From positions 56,361 through 120,360 of the forward strand of contig UCLB01000003.1 of assembly GCA_900473205.1 (NCBI GenBank): 64,000 nt of DNA. The letters run 5' to 3'. Origin of the DNA: Hyphomicrobiales bacterium. Lineage in GTDB: Bacteria > Pseudomonadota > Alphaproteobacteria > Rhizobiales > Rhizobiaceae. The notes under the pieces were generated by a model that had not been told where the DNA came from, ran no database searches, and saw only the letters and a program-made list of their open reading frames with translations. The translations under genes and the position numbers were made by a program. Below, piece by piece: positions 52,011 through 60,497 of the stretch; the stretch's first letter is position 1; each line of letters starts with the position of its first letter.

Positions 52011-53060
52011 CTAGGCAGACGCTGCGGCTTTCAAGCGCCGTGTGGTCTGGCGGTCCACCATCTCGAAGCCCATATTGAATATTCGCTCTTTGATGAGCCC
52101 GCCCTGCCCGAGGGTGATGACGATATCTGCGGCCTTGTAGCCTATATCGAAGCGCGGCACGCGAACGGTGGAGAGTGGTGGTTCGGTGGAGACGGCGTAG
52201 TCCAGATCATTATAGCCGCAAATGCCGAAATCTTCCGGCACACGAATGCCCAGCCTTTGGCTTTCGAAGATCACGCCCAGCGCCAGATCGTCGCTCTGGC
52301 ACAGCACGCCATCCACATCGGGACGGGATTCGATGAAGCGGCGGATCATGCGCGAGCCGAGATGGATGCTGGGCGGCGCGTCCTGCCAGATGATCAGGCT
52401 CTCATCGAACAGGCCCGCCTGCTGCATGACTTCGCAATAACCGGACTGGCGCAGGCGCACCCTGATGTCATGGCCGCAGCCAAGTATGCCGAAGCGGCGA
52501 TAACCTTGCGACAACATATGGCGGGTGGCCGCCATGGCAGCCTGCTTGTGGTCGATGCCGACGGCGATGCCATCCATCTTCAAGGAGGAATCGATGGTCT
52601 GCACCACGGGACAGCCCGCTTCTTTCACAATCGTATTCAGATTTTCGAGCCGTTCCGTGCCAGCCACAATGACACCGGCGGGGCGCTGGGCGGCAAAGGC
52701 GCGCAGCTGCTTGACCTCTTCTTCCGGGTCATAATGGGTGTTGGAATATTGAATGCGATAATCCGTGCCCCTCACCCGCGCCTCGATGCCGCTGAGCACC
52801 GCGCTAAGAGCTGGATGGGACAGAGATGGAAGAAGAACACCGATGAAGGCACTGGTGCCGCTGGCCAGGGCTCTGGCATTCAAATCCGGCACATAACCCA
52901 TGTTTTCGATGGCATTGAGAATTTGGTCGCGAAGTGCGTTAGAGACCTTACCCGGCTCTCGCAAGGCGCGGGAAACCGTGATCGCACTGACTCCGGTTTC
53001 TTTCGCAACGTCCTGCAATGTGACCTTGCCAGAAGCACCACGTTTACTTCGGTATGACAT
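52011..53060 (-). CDS. LacI-family transcriptional regulator (GntR-like)
   Basis: A 349-residue LacI regulator. The HTH (13-60) is VTLQDVAKETGVSAITVSRALRE (core DVAKETGVSAITVSRAL), with hinge helix NARALASG. The periplasmic-binding-protein-like effector domain runs from about residue 70 to 335. It resembles GntR/IdnR gluconate-type regulators in opening sequence, but no sugar gene is adjacent and its ligand is unknown. It stands alone. Confidence 0.92.
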   Translation of the reverse strand: MSYRSKRGASGKVTLQDVAKETGVSAITVSRALREPGKVSNALRDQILNAIENMGYVPDLNARALASGTSAFIGVLLPSLSHPALSAVLSGIEARVRGTDYRIQYSNTHYDPEEEVKQLRAFAAQRPAGVIVAGTERLENLNTIVKEAGCPVVQTIDSSLKMDGIAVGIDHKQAAMAATRHMLSQGYRRFGILGCGHDIRVRLRQSGYCEVMQQAGLFDESLIIWQDAPPSIHLGSRMIRRFIESRPDVDGVLCQSDDLALGVIFESQRLGIRVPEDFGICGYNDLDYAVSTEPPLSTVRVPRFDIGYKAADIVITLGQGGLIKERIFNMGFEMVDRQTTRRLKAAASA

Positions 53061-53427
53061 CCATACACCTTGGGCTTAGTAGCTTGGGCAGATGACTATT
53101 CTGAAACGTTACAGTGAGCTATTTCCTAGCTCGCATGCGGTATCTGATTACACTATCATTTTTGCTAATACACCATAGCCCTATCGGGAGAATCCAACAG
53201 CTTTCGCCTAAAAAGATATCAGAAACGGCCATTAGCCCAAAAATAGTCGCGCTGGCTGTGCTGCTAGCAACAGGAATTCACATGACGACGGTAACTTCAT
53301 GCGAAAAGCGATGGTCTAAGAAAAATTTTAGCCGACTAGAGAACGTTAGCTGAAAATTGACGAGATCTCGTGCGGTGGAAAAAAGCTTGGATAAAACGAT
53401 AAAACCTTGGAATTTTAAGGCCTTACC
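53061..53427. other. AT-rich intergenic region, no gene seen
   Basis: Between the LacI gene and tRNA-Pro. Only short open frames without ribosome-binding sites occur. No inverted repeat of note was found. Confidence 0.5.
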
Positions 53428-53504
53428 TGGTCGGAGTGAGAGGATTCGAACCTCCGACCCCGTCGTCCCGAACGACGTGCGCTACCAGACTGCGCTACAC
53501 TCCG
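53428..53504 (-). tRNA. tRNA-Pro (CGG)
   Basis: 77 bases including encoded CCA. The minus strand gives acceptor CGGAGTG / CACTCCG, D-arm TAGCGCAGTCTGGTAGCGCA, anticodon stem CGTCG / CGACG with loop TTCGGGA (anticodon CGG), and T-arm GGAGG-TTCGAAT-CCTCT. All stems pair. Confidence 0.96.
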
Positions 53505-53759
53505 TGACCAGCGGCGCTTCTATAAACCAGCGTCCGGTTTTCGACAAGAAGCCTGTTTGAATTTTTTGTGACAGCTTTTTTAGGTCGATAAAGTGGCCTG
53601 CCGGCCTCTGCTACGCATGCAAAATCGTTACAAAAAAGCAATTGTGGCAAAAAATATGCGTCGCGACGTTCGCTGCCCCTGCCGCTTCGTCACAAATCTG
53701 CTAGGGGAACATCATCCTCCCGCAAAACACCGGAAACGGCACAACAAGGAAATTTCGAC

Positions 53760-54170
53760 ATGCGTTTTCGCAGCGTAACATTGGCAGGGCTGGCCATTGC
53801 CCTTTCCGCTTGCACCACCACCACTCCTTCGCTTGCTCCCAAAAGCGCTGTTGAAACCCGTTGGGTCGGCCAGTCGGCTGGCGTCTTCTTCGCCAAGTTC
53901 GGCCCGCCGCTGAGCGACGTCGATTCCGGCAGCACCACGACCTATAACTGGCGCGGCGGTTACAAGACCACCACGATGCCGGCGAAGTATGACGAGACCA
54001 AGGATGGTAAGCGTGGCCGCCAGACATCGTCTGCCCGCAAGGTCTACCTCTCCTGCACCGTGCAGCTGGTTGTCGGCAGCGATTACAATATTCGCTCCAT
54101 CCGCACCGTGTCTGACCGCCCAGGCGTCAACGGCCCAAGCTATTGCGCAGAGTTCCTCGCCGCCAACTAA
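53760..54170 (+). CDS. Small outer-membrane lipoprotein candidate
   Basis: A 136-residue lipoprotein: signal peptide with lipobox LSAC (Cys18), followed by a Thr-rich linker. The domain (about 30-130) contains VGQSAGVFFAKFGPPLSDVDSG, reminiscent of SmpA/OmlA (BamE)-like beta-alpha folds in which a helix is followed by a G-P-P turn, and two cysteines (LSCTVQ, YCAEF) able to pair. Not firmly identified. A terminator follows 20 bases after the stop. Alphaproteobacterial-type solitary gene. Confidence 0.75.
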   Translation: MRFRSVTLAGLAIALSACTTTTPSLAPKSAVETRWVGQSAGVFFAKFGPPLSDVDSGSTTTYNWRGGYKTTTMPAKYDETKDGKRGRQTSSARKVYLSCTVQLVVGSDYNIRSIRTVSDRPGVNGPSYCAEFLAAN

Positions 54171-54190
54171 GGCAGGAAGAGAACCCTTTC

Positions 54191-54228
54191 AAAAGCCCGT
54201 CGAATTCATTTTCGGCGGGCTTTTTTCA
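54191..54228 (+). terminator. Terminator after lipoprotein gene
   Basis: AAAAGCCCG-T-CGAA / TTCG-G-CGGGCTTTT with a 6-base loop, ending in a run of six T. Confidence 0.88.
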
Positions 54229-54585
54229 TGCTCTCACCTGTGCGCCTCCACGCTTTTGCACTGCCATGCGCGCCTGATTTGAGCCCGCACATCTGTTATG
54301 CATTTCACGCAGGACATATTATACAATCGATTAGCTTGAATTCTGAGGTCTTATCTCTGGGCTTGACCGCGTAAAACAGCTGATGCTGTATGATGCGGAA
54401 AACTAAGGCAAAATGTCGCACTGCGATGTTTTGCCTCGCCTTTTTCCACTCCACATTCGCTTTCGCTAAATTCTTGTAGTCCTGCCTCGACGCCACCCTG
54501 GCGTGTTTTCCCGACGTTGTGTTGCGGGATTGTTTGCGTTATTGCGCCGCACAATTTGAAAATCATCAATAGTTTAGGAAAAGAC
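54229..54585. other. Intergenic region upstream of mqo, no gene seen
   Basis: AT-rich, no confident open frame, hairpin or repeat. Presumably holds the mqo promoter. Confidence 0.5.
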
Positions 54586-56295
54586 GTGACCAAAGACGAC
54601 AAAGGCAACGGCCTTAACACCGGATTTTCGCACGACAATTTCACCATGAACCGCCGCCAGGTATTGGGCACCGCGCTTGCCGGTCTGGCTGCCGCCGCAG
54701 TGCCGAGCGCACCGGCGCTGGCACAGGCTGCAGATAAGAAGGTCGATGTCCTGCTGATCGGCGGCGGCATTATGAGTGCGACGCTCGGCGTATGGCTGCA
54801 TGAGCTGGAGCCGACATGGTCCATCGAGATGCTGGAGCGTCTGGATGCGGTGGCGCTGGAAAGCTCCAACGGCTGGAACAATGCCGGCACTGGCCACTCC
54901 GCGCTTGCGGAACTGAACTACACGCCGGAAACCGCCAATGGCGGCATCGACATTTCCAAGGCGATCGAAATCAACGAATCCTTCCAGATTTCCCGCCAGT
55001 TCTGGGCTTGGCAGGTGCGCAATGGCGTGCTGAAAAACCCGCGCTCCTTCATCAACCACACGCCGCATATGAGCTTCGTGTGGGGTGACGAAAACATCTC
55101 CTATCTGGAAAAGCGCTTCGAGGCCCTGAAGGCCAGCCCGCTGTTTGCCGGCATGCAATATTCCAGCGACGCGGAGCAGATCAAGAAATGGGTTCCGCTG
55201 ATGATGGAAGGCCGCGATCCCGGCCAGAAGATCGGCGCGACATGGTCTCCGCTCGGCACCGACATGGAATTTGGCGAAATTACCCGCCAGTTCGTTGCCC
55301 ATCTGAAGAGCCAGCAGAACTTCAACCTTCAGGTTTCCAGCGAAGTCGATGGCATCGAGCGCAATGACGATGGCACATGGCGTGTCAGCTACAGCAACAC
55401 GAAGGATGGCAGCACCCACACCGTGGATGCGAAGTTCCTCTTCGTCGGCGCCGGTGGCGGAGCGCTGCACCTGTTGCAGATGTCCGGCATTCCGGAAGGT
55501 GACGACTATGCGGGCTTCCCCGTCGGCGGCTCCTTCCTCGTCAACGAAAACCCTGACGTGACAATGCTGCATCTGGCCAAGGCCTACGGCAAGGCATCTG
55601 TCGGTTCTCCGCCCATGTCTGTTCCGCATCTCGACACCCGCGTTATTGGCGGCAAGCGCGTCATCCTGTTTGGACCGTTTGCGACCTTCTCCACCAAGTT
55701 CCTCAAGGAAGGCAGCTACTTCGACCTGCTGACATCCACGACCATGAGCAATGCATGGCCGATGATGAGCGTTGGCATGGATGAATATCCGCTGGTGGAA
55801 TATCTGGCCGGCCAGCTAATGCTTTCCGACGACGACCGCTTCGCAGCGCTTCAGGAATATTTCCCCGGTGCCAAGCAGGGTGAATGGCGTCTGTGGCAGG
55901 CAGGCCAGCGCGTGCAGATCATCAAGCGCGACAAGGACAAGGGCGGCGTGCTGAAGCTCGGCACCGAAATCGTCAGCGCCAAGGATGGCAGCATCGCAGC
56001 CCTGCTGGGTGCCTCTCCGGGTGCCTCCACAGCTGCCCCCATCATGCTCAACGTGCTGGAAAAAGTCTTCAAGGAAAAGGTCGCCACTCCAGAATGGCAG
56101 GCCAAAATCCGCCAGATCGTTCCAAGCTACGGCACCAAGCTGAATGCAGACCCTGAAAAGGTCAGCCAGGAATGGGCTTACACCGCAGAACACCTGCAAC
56201 TGCCAACACCGCCGCAGATTGATGTGAGTGCAATCAACGCAGCGCCGGGCGCGACAAGCGAACCCGGTGTGAAGCGTCCGGACATGGCGCTTTAA
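54586..56295 (+). CDS. mqo: Malate:quinone oxidoreductase with Tat-like leader
   Basis: A 569-residue FAD enzyme that oxidises malate to oxaloacetate and passes electrons to quinone. The FAD motif [16 protein letters not shown] is followed by the Mqo segments [23 protein letters not shown] (in part: [18 protein letters not shown]) and WAYTAEHL near the end. Uncommonly, residues 21-48 read [17 protein letters not shown] to ALAQA, a twin-arginine signal with a cleavage site, so the enzyme may be exported. GTG 54586 is chosen because AGGA lies six bases upstream; ATG 54646 would start right at the twin arginines. Confidence 0.92.
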   Translation: MTKDDKGNGLNTGFSHDNFTMNRRQVLGTALAGLAAAAVPSAPALAQAADKKVDVLLIGGGIMSATLGVWLHELEPTWSIEMLERLDAVALESSNGWNNAGTGHSALAELNYTPETANGGIDISKAIEINESFQISRQFWAWQVRNGVLKNPRSFINHTPHMSFVWGDENISYLEKRFEALKASPLFAGMQYSSDAEQIKKWVPLMMEGRDPGQKIGATWSPLGTDMEFGEITRQFVAHLKSQQNFNLQVSSEVDGIERNDDGTWRVSYSNTKDGSTHTVDAKFLFVGAGGGALHLLQMSGIPEGDDYAGFPVGGSFLVNENPDVTMLHLAKAYGKASVGSPPMSVPHLDTRVIGGKRVILFGPFATFSTKFLKEGSYFDLLTSTTMSNAWPMMSVGMDEYPLVEYLAGQLMLSDDDRFAALQEYFPGAKQGEWRLWQAGQRVQIIKRDKDKGGVLKLGTEIVSAKDGSIAALLGASPGASTAAPIMLNVLEKVFKEKVATPEWQAKIRQIVPSYGTKLNADPEKVSQEWAYTAEHLQLPTPPQIDVSAINAAPGATSEPGVKRPDMAL

Positions 56296-56344
56296 CGAGC
56301 GGTTTTGGCGGGCGTCACTGCCTGTCGAAATATCAAAATACTAG

Positions 56345-56371
56345 GGCACGTCTACGGGCGTGCCTTTTCTT
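56345..56371 (+). terminator. Terminator after mqo
   Basis: GGCACG-N8-CGTGCC followed by TTTTCTT, about 50 bases after the mqo stop. Confidence 0.82.
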
Positions 56372-56402
56372 ATGTATAGATCAATTCGTGAAGTGCCCGG
56401 TC

Positions 56403-56804
56403 CTATACCGCAAAAACATTCGGTTTGAGAATGGCTTCGAATTCCGAAGCGCTACGGACACGCTTGATTAAATCAGTAAAAGCCTGACCCAAATATGCAC
56501 TGTCCAGTAGATCGGCGCGAACATCATAGCCATTTGACAGGAGAAACGCGTATCCTGAAACGAAGCCAGTTCGTTTGTTGCCCTGCTCAAACGCATGCGC
56601 GCTTGCAACTGAAATCATGAGATTTACGGACAGAGAAACGGTGTCTGAATTTCCGTCGTAATGGAAGCTGTTTTTAGGGCGCATGATGGCACCATCGAGC
56701 TTCTCAGGAAACAATAAAGCGTGGTTTTCTTCAGTCAGCGCTACTTGCTGTCTATTGAACTCAATGATCGCTTCTACGGGCAACCAATTTGGTTCACTTG
56801 GCAA
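56403..56804 (-). CDS. Fic/Doc-family toxin
   Basis: A 133-residue death-on-curing-type Fic protein. The catalytic motif is HAFEQGNKRTGF; Doc enzymes carry H-x-F-x-(D/N/A)-x-N-K-R and phosphorylate EF-Tu. The Asp/Asn position is Gln here. The YDGNSDTVSLSVNLMISVASAHAFEQG helix (in part: LMISVASAHAF) is as in Doc. The apparent start is TTG 56804, overlapping the antitoxin end by 11 bases; a TTG at 56783 is an alternative. Confidence 0.8.
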   Translation of the reverse strand: MPSEPNWLPVEAIIEFNRQQVALTEENHALLFPEKLDGAIMRPKNSFHYDGNSDTVSLSVNLMISVASAHAFEQGNKRTGFVSGYAFLLSNGYDVRADLLDSAYLGQAFTDLIKRVRSASEFEAILKPNVFAV

Positions 56805-56940
56805 GTTCAGCCAAAGTCTTGGGGAAACGCTTGATTGCCAACTGACCTAAGGCTGCGTAATCCACCGGCTCTTTTTGCGGGCGCGGTTCATAGCTAGGCT
56901 TATCGACCAGCTTGGAAGCTGCTGATTTTATATTCATCAT
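56794..56940 (-). CDS. Short antitoxin upstream of Doc
   Basis: A 48-residue protein, unrecognised, Lys/Pro-rich (KSAASKLVDKPSYEPRPQKE), with a helical C-terminus (ALGQLAIKRFPKTLAELAK). AGGGAG is seven bases before ATG 56940/56937. Its position and overlap with the Doc gene mark it as the antitoxin, though it lacks the Phd DNA-binding domain, so autoregulation may differ from phd/doc. Confidence 0.65.
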   Translation of the reverse strand: MMNIKSAASKLVDKPSYEPRPQKEPVDYAALGQLAIKRFPKTLAELAK

Positions 56941-57060
56941 CGAAACTCCCTGCGACGGGTTGGGATATTCACAAACCCAACGTAAGCGGTTCACGGTCAA
57001 AAATCAACAAAAGGTTGATTACCCAATACAACTTGCCGCGAAATGAAGCTCTTTCAAACA

Positions 57061-57135
57061 TGGCTGGGGCGCCAGGATTCGAACCTGGGAATGCCGGTAC
57101 CAAAAACCGGTGCCTTACCGCTTGGCGACGCCCCA
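57061..57135 (-). tRNA. tRNA-Gln (TTG)
   Basis: 75 bases including CCA. The minus strand starts TGGGGCGTCGCCAAGCGGTA, the common bacterial tRNA-Gln opening. The anticodon stem CCGGT / ACCGG encloses loop TTTTGGT (anticodon TTG). T-arm CCAGG-TTCGAAT-CCTGG. Confidence 0.96.
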
Positions 57136-57305
57136 CCAGGGCAGATTGGCGAAGCGCCACTGCCTGAACGGCGCCTGATTAGCAAAGCGGGGCGGCAGCG
57201 GCAATGATTAAGTTGATGGATGAACAATATTTCTTGTGTGTCCGGGCTAAGCTTCATGTTACGTCAGGATATATCCGGTCTTCAGGCTTTTTGGTGAAAG
57301 CGCCC

Positions 57306-57602
57306 ATGAGCAAATATAGTGCACGTCCACCTGCGATACCCACGACTTTGCTTGATGATGCCGTGGTGCGGATCATCCGTTGGGACTTCGAGCCGGGTGC
57401 GGTTACCGGCCACCACACCCATGGCCTCGGTTACGTTGTGGTGCCGATGACGGATTGTCATTTTCTAATCGAAGATGAAGACGGCAGTCGCCGTGTCGAT
57501 ACGCCAAAGGGTATGCCCTATCGCCGTGAGGCAGGCGTTTCGCACAACGTGGTCAATGCGGGCAGCGAACCGATGTCTTTCATCGAGATCGAATATAAGT
57601 GA
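57306..57602 (+). CDS. Small cupin-domain protein
   Basis: A 98-residue cupin. The first motif is GAVTGHHTHGLGYVVVPM with two histidines in the H-x-H arrangement, and the second motif is SHNVVNAGSEPMSFIEIE. It is a single-domain cupin of unknown ligand. The ribosome-binding site is weak. The neighbouring MBL gene starts almost immediately after its stop, so the two are probably co-transcribed. Confidence 0.85.
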   Translation: MSKYSARPPAIPTTLLDDAVVRIIRWDFEPGAVTGHHTHGLGYVVVPMTDCHFLIEDEDGSRRVDTPKGMPYRREAGVSHNVVNAGSEPMSFIEIEYK

Positions 57603-57617
57603 GCATTGACTAAGCCG

Positions 57618-58526
57618 ATGGCAGACCCGGAATTCAACCGTGACTTCGACCCCGCCTATGGCATCGCCGTGCCTGTGGCGGATGGTGTGCAGCGCATCAC
57701 CGTCAATAATCCCTCGGCATTCACCTTCCACGGAACGAACAGTTACATCGTCGGTGACAAGTCCGTGGCCGTCATCGATCCGGGCCCTGATGACGAGGCG
57801 CATTTTCAGGCCTTTATGTCGGCACTTGCGGGCCGCGAGGTCACACATATTTTCGTCAGCCATACGCATCGCGACCACTCGCCGCTGGCGGCGCGGTTGA
57901 AGCTGGCGACTGGAGCGCTGACGGTGGCCGAAGGTCCGCATCGTGCCGCACGTCCATTGCATGAGGGAGAGCGCAACCCATTTGCCGAGAGTTCCGATAC
58001 GGATTTCGTGCCCGATATCGCGCTGGGGGACGGCAAGAGCATCTCCGGTGACGGATGGGCTTTGACTGCTCTGCATACACCCGGCCACACAGCAAACCAC
58101 TCGGCTTTTGCTTTAGATGATACCGGCATCGTCTTTTCAGCCGACCATGTGATGGCATGGGCCACGACCATCGTTGCGCCACCGGATGGATCGATGAGCG
58201 ATTATATGGCCTCGCTGGCGAAGCTTCTGAAACGTAAGGACCGGCTGTTTCTGCCCGGCCACGGGGGGCCGGTCAACGACCCCACAGCCTTCATGCGCGG
58301 GCTGCGGGCGCACAGGCGTATGCGGGAAAAGGCCGTGCTGGCACGCATCAAGGCGGGCGACCGGACCATCCCTGATATGGTAAAGATCATCTACCGAAGC
58401 ACCGACCCGCGCCTGCATGGAGCAGCAGCGCTCTCCGTTCTGGCGCATATAGAAGACCTGATTGAAAAGGGCGAAGTGCAGACGGATGGACCGCCATCGC
58501 TGAATGGGGTTTATTTTTCGGCATAG
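57618..58526 (+). CDS. MBL-fold metallo-hydrolase
   Basis: A 302-residue metallo-beta-lactamase-fold enzyme. The metal motif HTHRDH is at 82-87; LHTPGHTANH, FSADHVMAW and LPGHGGPV supply the remaining ligands. This resembles the LACTB2/glyoxalase-II-related hydrolases. ATG 57618 or TTG 57606 may be the start. Cupin and DCC genes flank it on the same strand, close enough for one operon. Confidence 0.9.
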   Translation: MADPEFNRDFDPAYGIAVPVADGVQRITVNNPSAFTFHGTNSYIVGDKSVAVIDPGPDDEAHFQAFMSALAGREVTHIFVSHTHRDHSPLAARLKLATGALTVAEGPHRAARPLHEGERNPFAESSDTDFVPDIALGDGKSISGDGWALTALHTPGHTANHSAFALDDTGIVFSADHVMAWATTIVAPPDGSMSDYMASLAKLLKRKDRLFLPGHGGPVNDPTAFMRGLRAHRRMREKAVLARIKAGDRTIPDMVKIIYRSTDPRLHGAAALSVLAHIEDLIEKGEVQTDGPPSLNGVYFSA

Positions 58527-58537
58527 GATTTGAGACC

Positions 58538-58984
58538 ATGACAGTTGCCTATAGCTACCGCGATGATCCATCGGTTCCGGATTTCCCAGACGACAGGCCG
58601 CTTATCGTTTTTGATGGCGAATGCGGCTTTTGCTCGCGAGACGTTGATCTCGTCTTGCAGCGCGATAAGCACGGGCTTTTCCGCTTCACCCCGGCGCAGT
58701 CTGAACTCGGTACTGCGCTGATGCGCCATTACGGCTATAGAACAGATGATTACGAAACCAGCCTGCTGATTGAAAACGGCATTGCCTATCCGCGCTCGGA
58801 TGGTGCCTTGCGTGTGCTTCAGCTTTTGGGCGGTGCTGCTGGCCTGATGTCACTTCTACGTTTCGTGCCGCGCATTCTTCGGGACGGCATCTACGATATC
58901 GTCGCCAGAAACCGCATGAGGATTGCCGGACGGCGTCAGGCCTGCCGGATACCGACGGCTGAGGAACGCGACCGTTTTATCTGA
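58538..58984 (+). CDS. DCC-family thiol-disulfide oxidoreductase (DUF393)
   Basis: A 148-residue DCC-family protein. IVFDGECGFCSRDVD has the DGxCxxC motif (Asp26 to Cys32), the signature of DUF393. Thiol-disulfide activity is inferred for the family. It is 11 bases after the MBL gene, so likely the last gene of the cupin-MBL-DCC set. Confidence 0.9.
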   Translation: MTVAYSYRDDPSVPDFPDDRPLIVFDGECGFCSRDVDLVLQRDKHGLFRFTPAQSELGTALMRHYGYRTDDYETSLLIENGIAYPRSDGALRVLQLLGGAAGLMSLLRFVPRILRDGIYDIVARNRMRIAGRRQACRIPTAEERDRFI

Positions 58985-58990
58985 TCGTCC

Positions 58991-59911
58991 TCAATTATCG
59001 TTCAAACCCTGCATTTCCGCATCCAGCGCATCCAGATAGGCTTCTGCTATATCCGCACCCATGCCCAGATCATGCGGGCCGAAGCGGGAGGCGACGCGGA
59101 CGTCTACTAGCGTCGTTTCGGTGTCCTCGCGCAGGCGGATGAGGACATCGAAGCGCAGGCCCCAGATGAGGCTGCGCATTTCGCCCTGTAGCATCACCAC
59201 GCCGCTGCCATTGAAGAAGGTGGGCGCCGGAGCCTCCGCCGGACGGGCCAGTGGAACAGGGACGTTGGTGGGCAATTCGTCAATGGGCGTGTCGTTGGCG
59301 CCTTCGGTCTGGTCCTGCTTGGGCACGCCGGGCTGAACATCCGGTAGAGAGCCGATCAGGCCATCGGTATAGGCAATGCGAATGCGCTGGGCTTTCGCGA
59401 CCTTGCGGGCGGCGGTATAGACACGGTCGATGGCACCTTCATAGCGGTGGCCTGCAAGGCTTGGATAAGCTGCCACCTGCGCGTCGCGGTCCGCCTTGGA
59501 AATGATGGCAGGGCGCGGCAGCCATTGCTGGTTGGCGGTGGGAATGGAAAGCCAGTTCGGCGCATCGGCGACATCGGTGGAGACATCATAGATGGGCGGT
59601 TTCTGCCAGTAGAGAAACGCCGCAAAGCCCACGACGCCCAGCGGAATGGCTGCCAGAAAGATGGCATAGAGCGACCACATGCCACCCTTTGCACCCGCAG
59701 ACCACAGGCGCTGCAAGCCGATGATGGCGAGCAGCAGCGCGACAGTGGCGATGGCGGCGGAAATGAGGGTCAGCGAGATGAAGTCCGGCAGCGTCAGCGG
59801 GCCAAAGCGGTGCAGAGGTGCGGCGATGAGAAACAGGACGAGCGCCGACAGCCCGAGATATCGGGACAAATATGCCGCATAGGACACGGGCCGAACGAAA
59901 CGCACAGTCAT
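58991..59911 (-). CDS. DUF1499 membrane protein
   Basis: A 306-residue protein with three hydrophobic segments (about 20-35, 46-67, 79-101) and a C-terminal soluble domain from about residue 125 that matches DUF1499 (SLAGHRYEGAIDRVYTAARKVAKAQ, in part: YEGAIDRVYTAARKV; MRSLIWGLRFDVLIRLRED, in part: WGLRFDVLIRL). A Pro/Gln/Glu linker (about 200-245) interrupts it. Function unknown. ATG 59911 is chosen since the membrane segment follows; the frame is open upstream. Confidence 0.78.
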   Translation of the reverse strand: MTVRFVRPVSYAAYLSRYLGLSALVLFLIAAPLHRFGPLTLPDFISLTLISAAIATVALLLAIIGLQRLWSAGAKGGMWSLYAIFLAAIPLGVVGFAAFLYWQKPPIYDVSTDVADAPNWLSIPTANQQWLPRPAIISKADRDAQVAAYPSLAGHRYEGAIDRVYTAARKVAKAQRIRIAYTDGLIGSLPDVQPGVPKQDQTEGANDTPIDELPTNVPVPLARPAEAPAPTFFNGSGVVMLQGEMRSLIWGLRFDVLIRLREDTETTLVDVRVASRFGPHDLGMGADIAEAYLDALDAEMQGLNDN

Positions 59912-60224
59912 AAAGCGGCACCCGGATGCGCATGTCGATGGGGAAAGATCATAGCGACATCTCCGCGACATGCTGTCGTTTTGCAATGAAGGCACTCCGC
60001 GCAAAAGCTGAGTTTCGCAAGGAATCGCCGGTACAGCATGTCATAAAGCCTTTTGGCCTCGAATGGAATCTGTCCCTCCACTCATCGCGGCCCGGCAAAC
60101 ACTTTTCCGCGACGTGTTTTCCAAACGCAACCTTTGCCCTGCGGCAGACTTTTCTCCGGGCTCAAACAATCGTATCAGTGAAACACAAGACAGCGATAAG
60201 CTGGCATTCCAGGGAGTTATCATC
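59912..60224. other. Intergenic region, no gene seen
   Basis: Divergent promoter region between the DUF1499 gene and a small lipoprotein. No strong palindrome or small gene found. Confidence 0.45.
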
Positions 60225-60494
60225 ATGCGTGTTTCCATCGTTCTCGGCGCACTTGCGGCAACCATGGCGCTTTCGGCGTGCCAGACGCTAAGCCCGGAGG
60301 AACGGCGCGCGCGTGACGAGGCCACCTGCCGGGGTTATGGCTTCCGCCCCAATACCGACCAGATGGCCGGTTGCCTGCTGGATCTGGATCTCGACCGCCG
60401 TGCCGATGCCCGGGCGTGGCAGGCGCAGTCCAGCCGCGACATGTTCTATCGCCCCGTCGTGGTGGAACGCCGCATCATCGTGCAGAACCGCTAA
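60225..60494 (+). CDS. Small lipoprotein of unknown function
   Basis: An 89-residue lipoprotein. Signal peptide with lipobox LSAC (Cys19); mature part is Arg/Asp-rich with two cysteines (TCRGYGF, GCLLDLDLDRRADA). Similar small lipoproteins are common in Rhizobiaceae; no function is assigned. GGGAG precedes ATG 60225. It converges with ppdK, 3 bases apart. Confidence 0.7.
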   Translation: MRVSIVLGALAATMALSACQTLSPEERRARDEATCRGYGFRPNTDQMAGCLLDLDLDRRADARAWQAQSSRDMFYRPVVVERRIIVQNR

Positions 60495-60497
60495 GCC

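Noticed and set aside
53428..53504. tRNA-Pro as an integration site for a genomic island
   Set aside because: No integrase and no duplicated tRNA 3' end was found within the window.
53357..53560. Open frame with a SERIRTSDP-like peptide
   Set aside because: This is translation across the tRNA-Pro gene; the peptide is a well-known artefact of tRNA loci.
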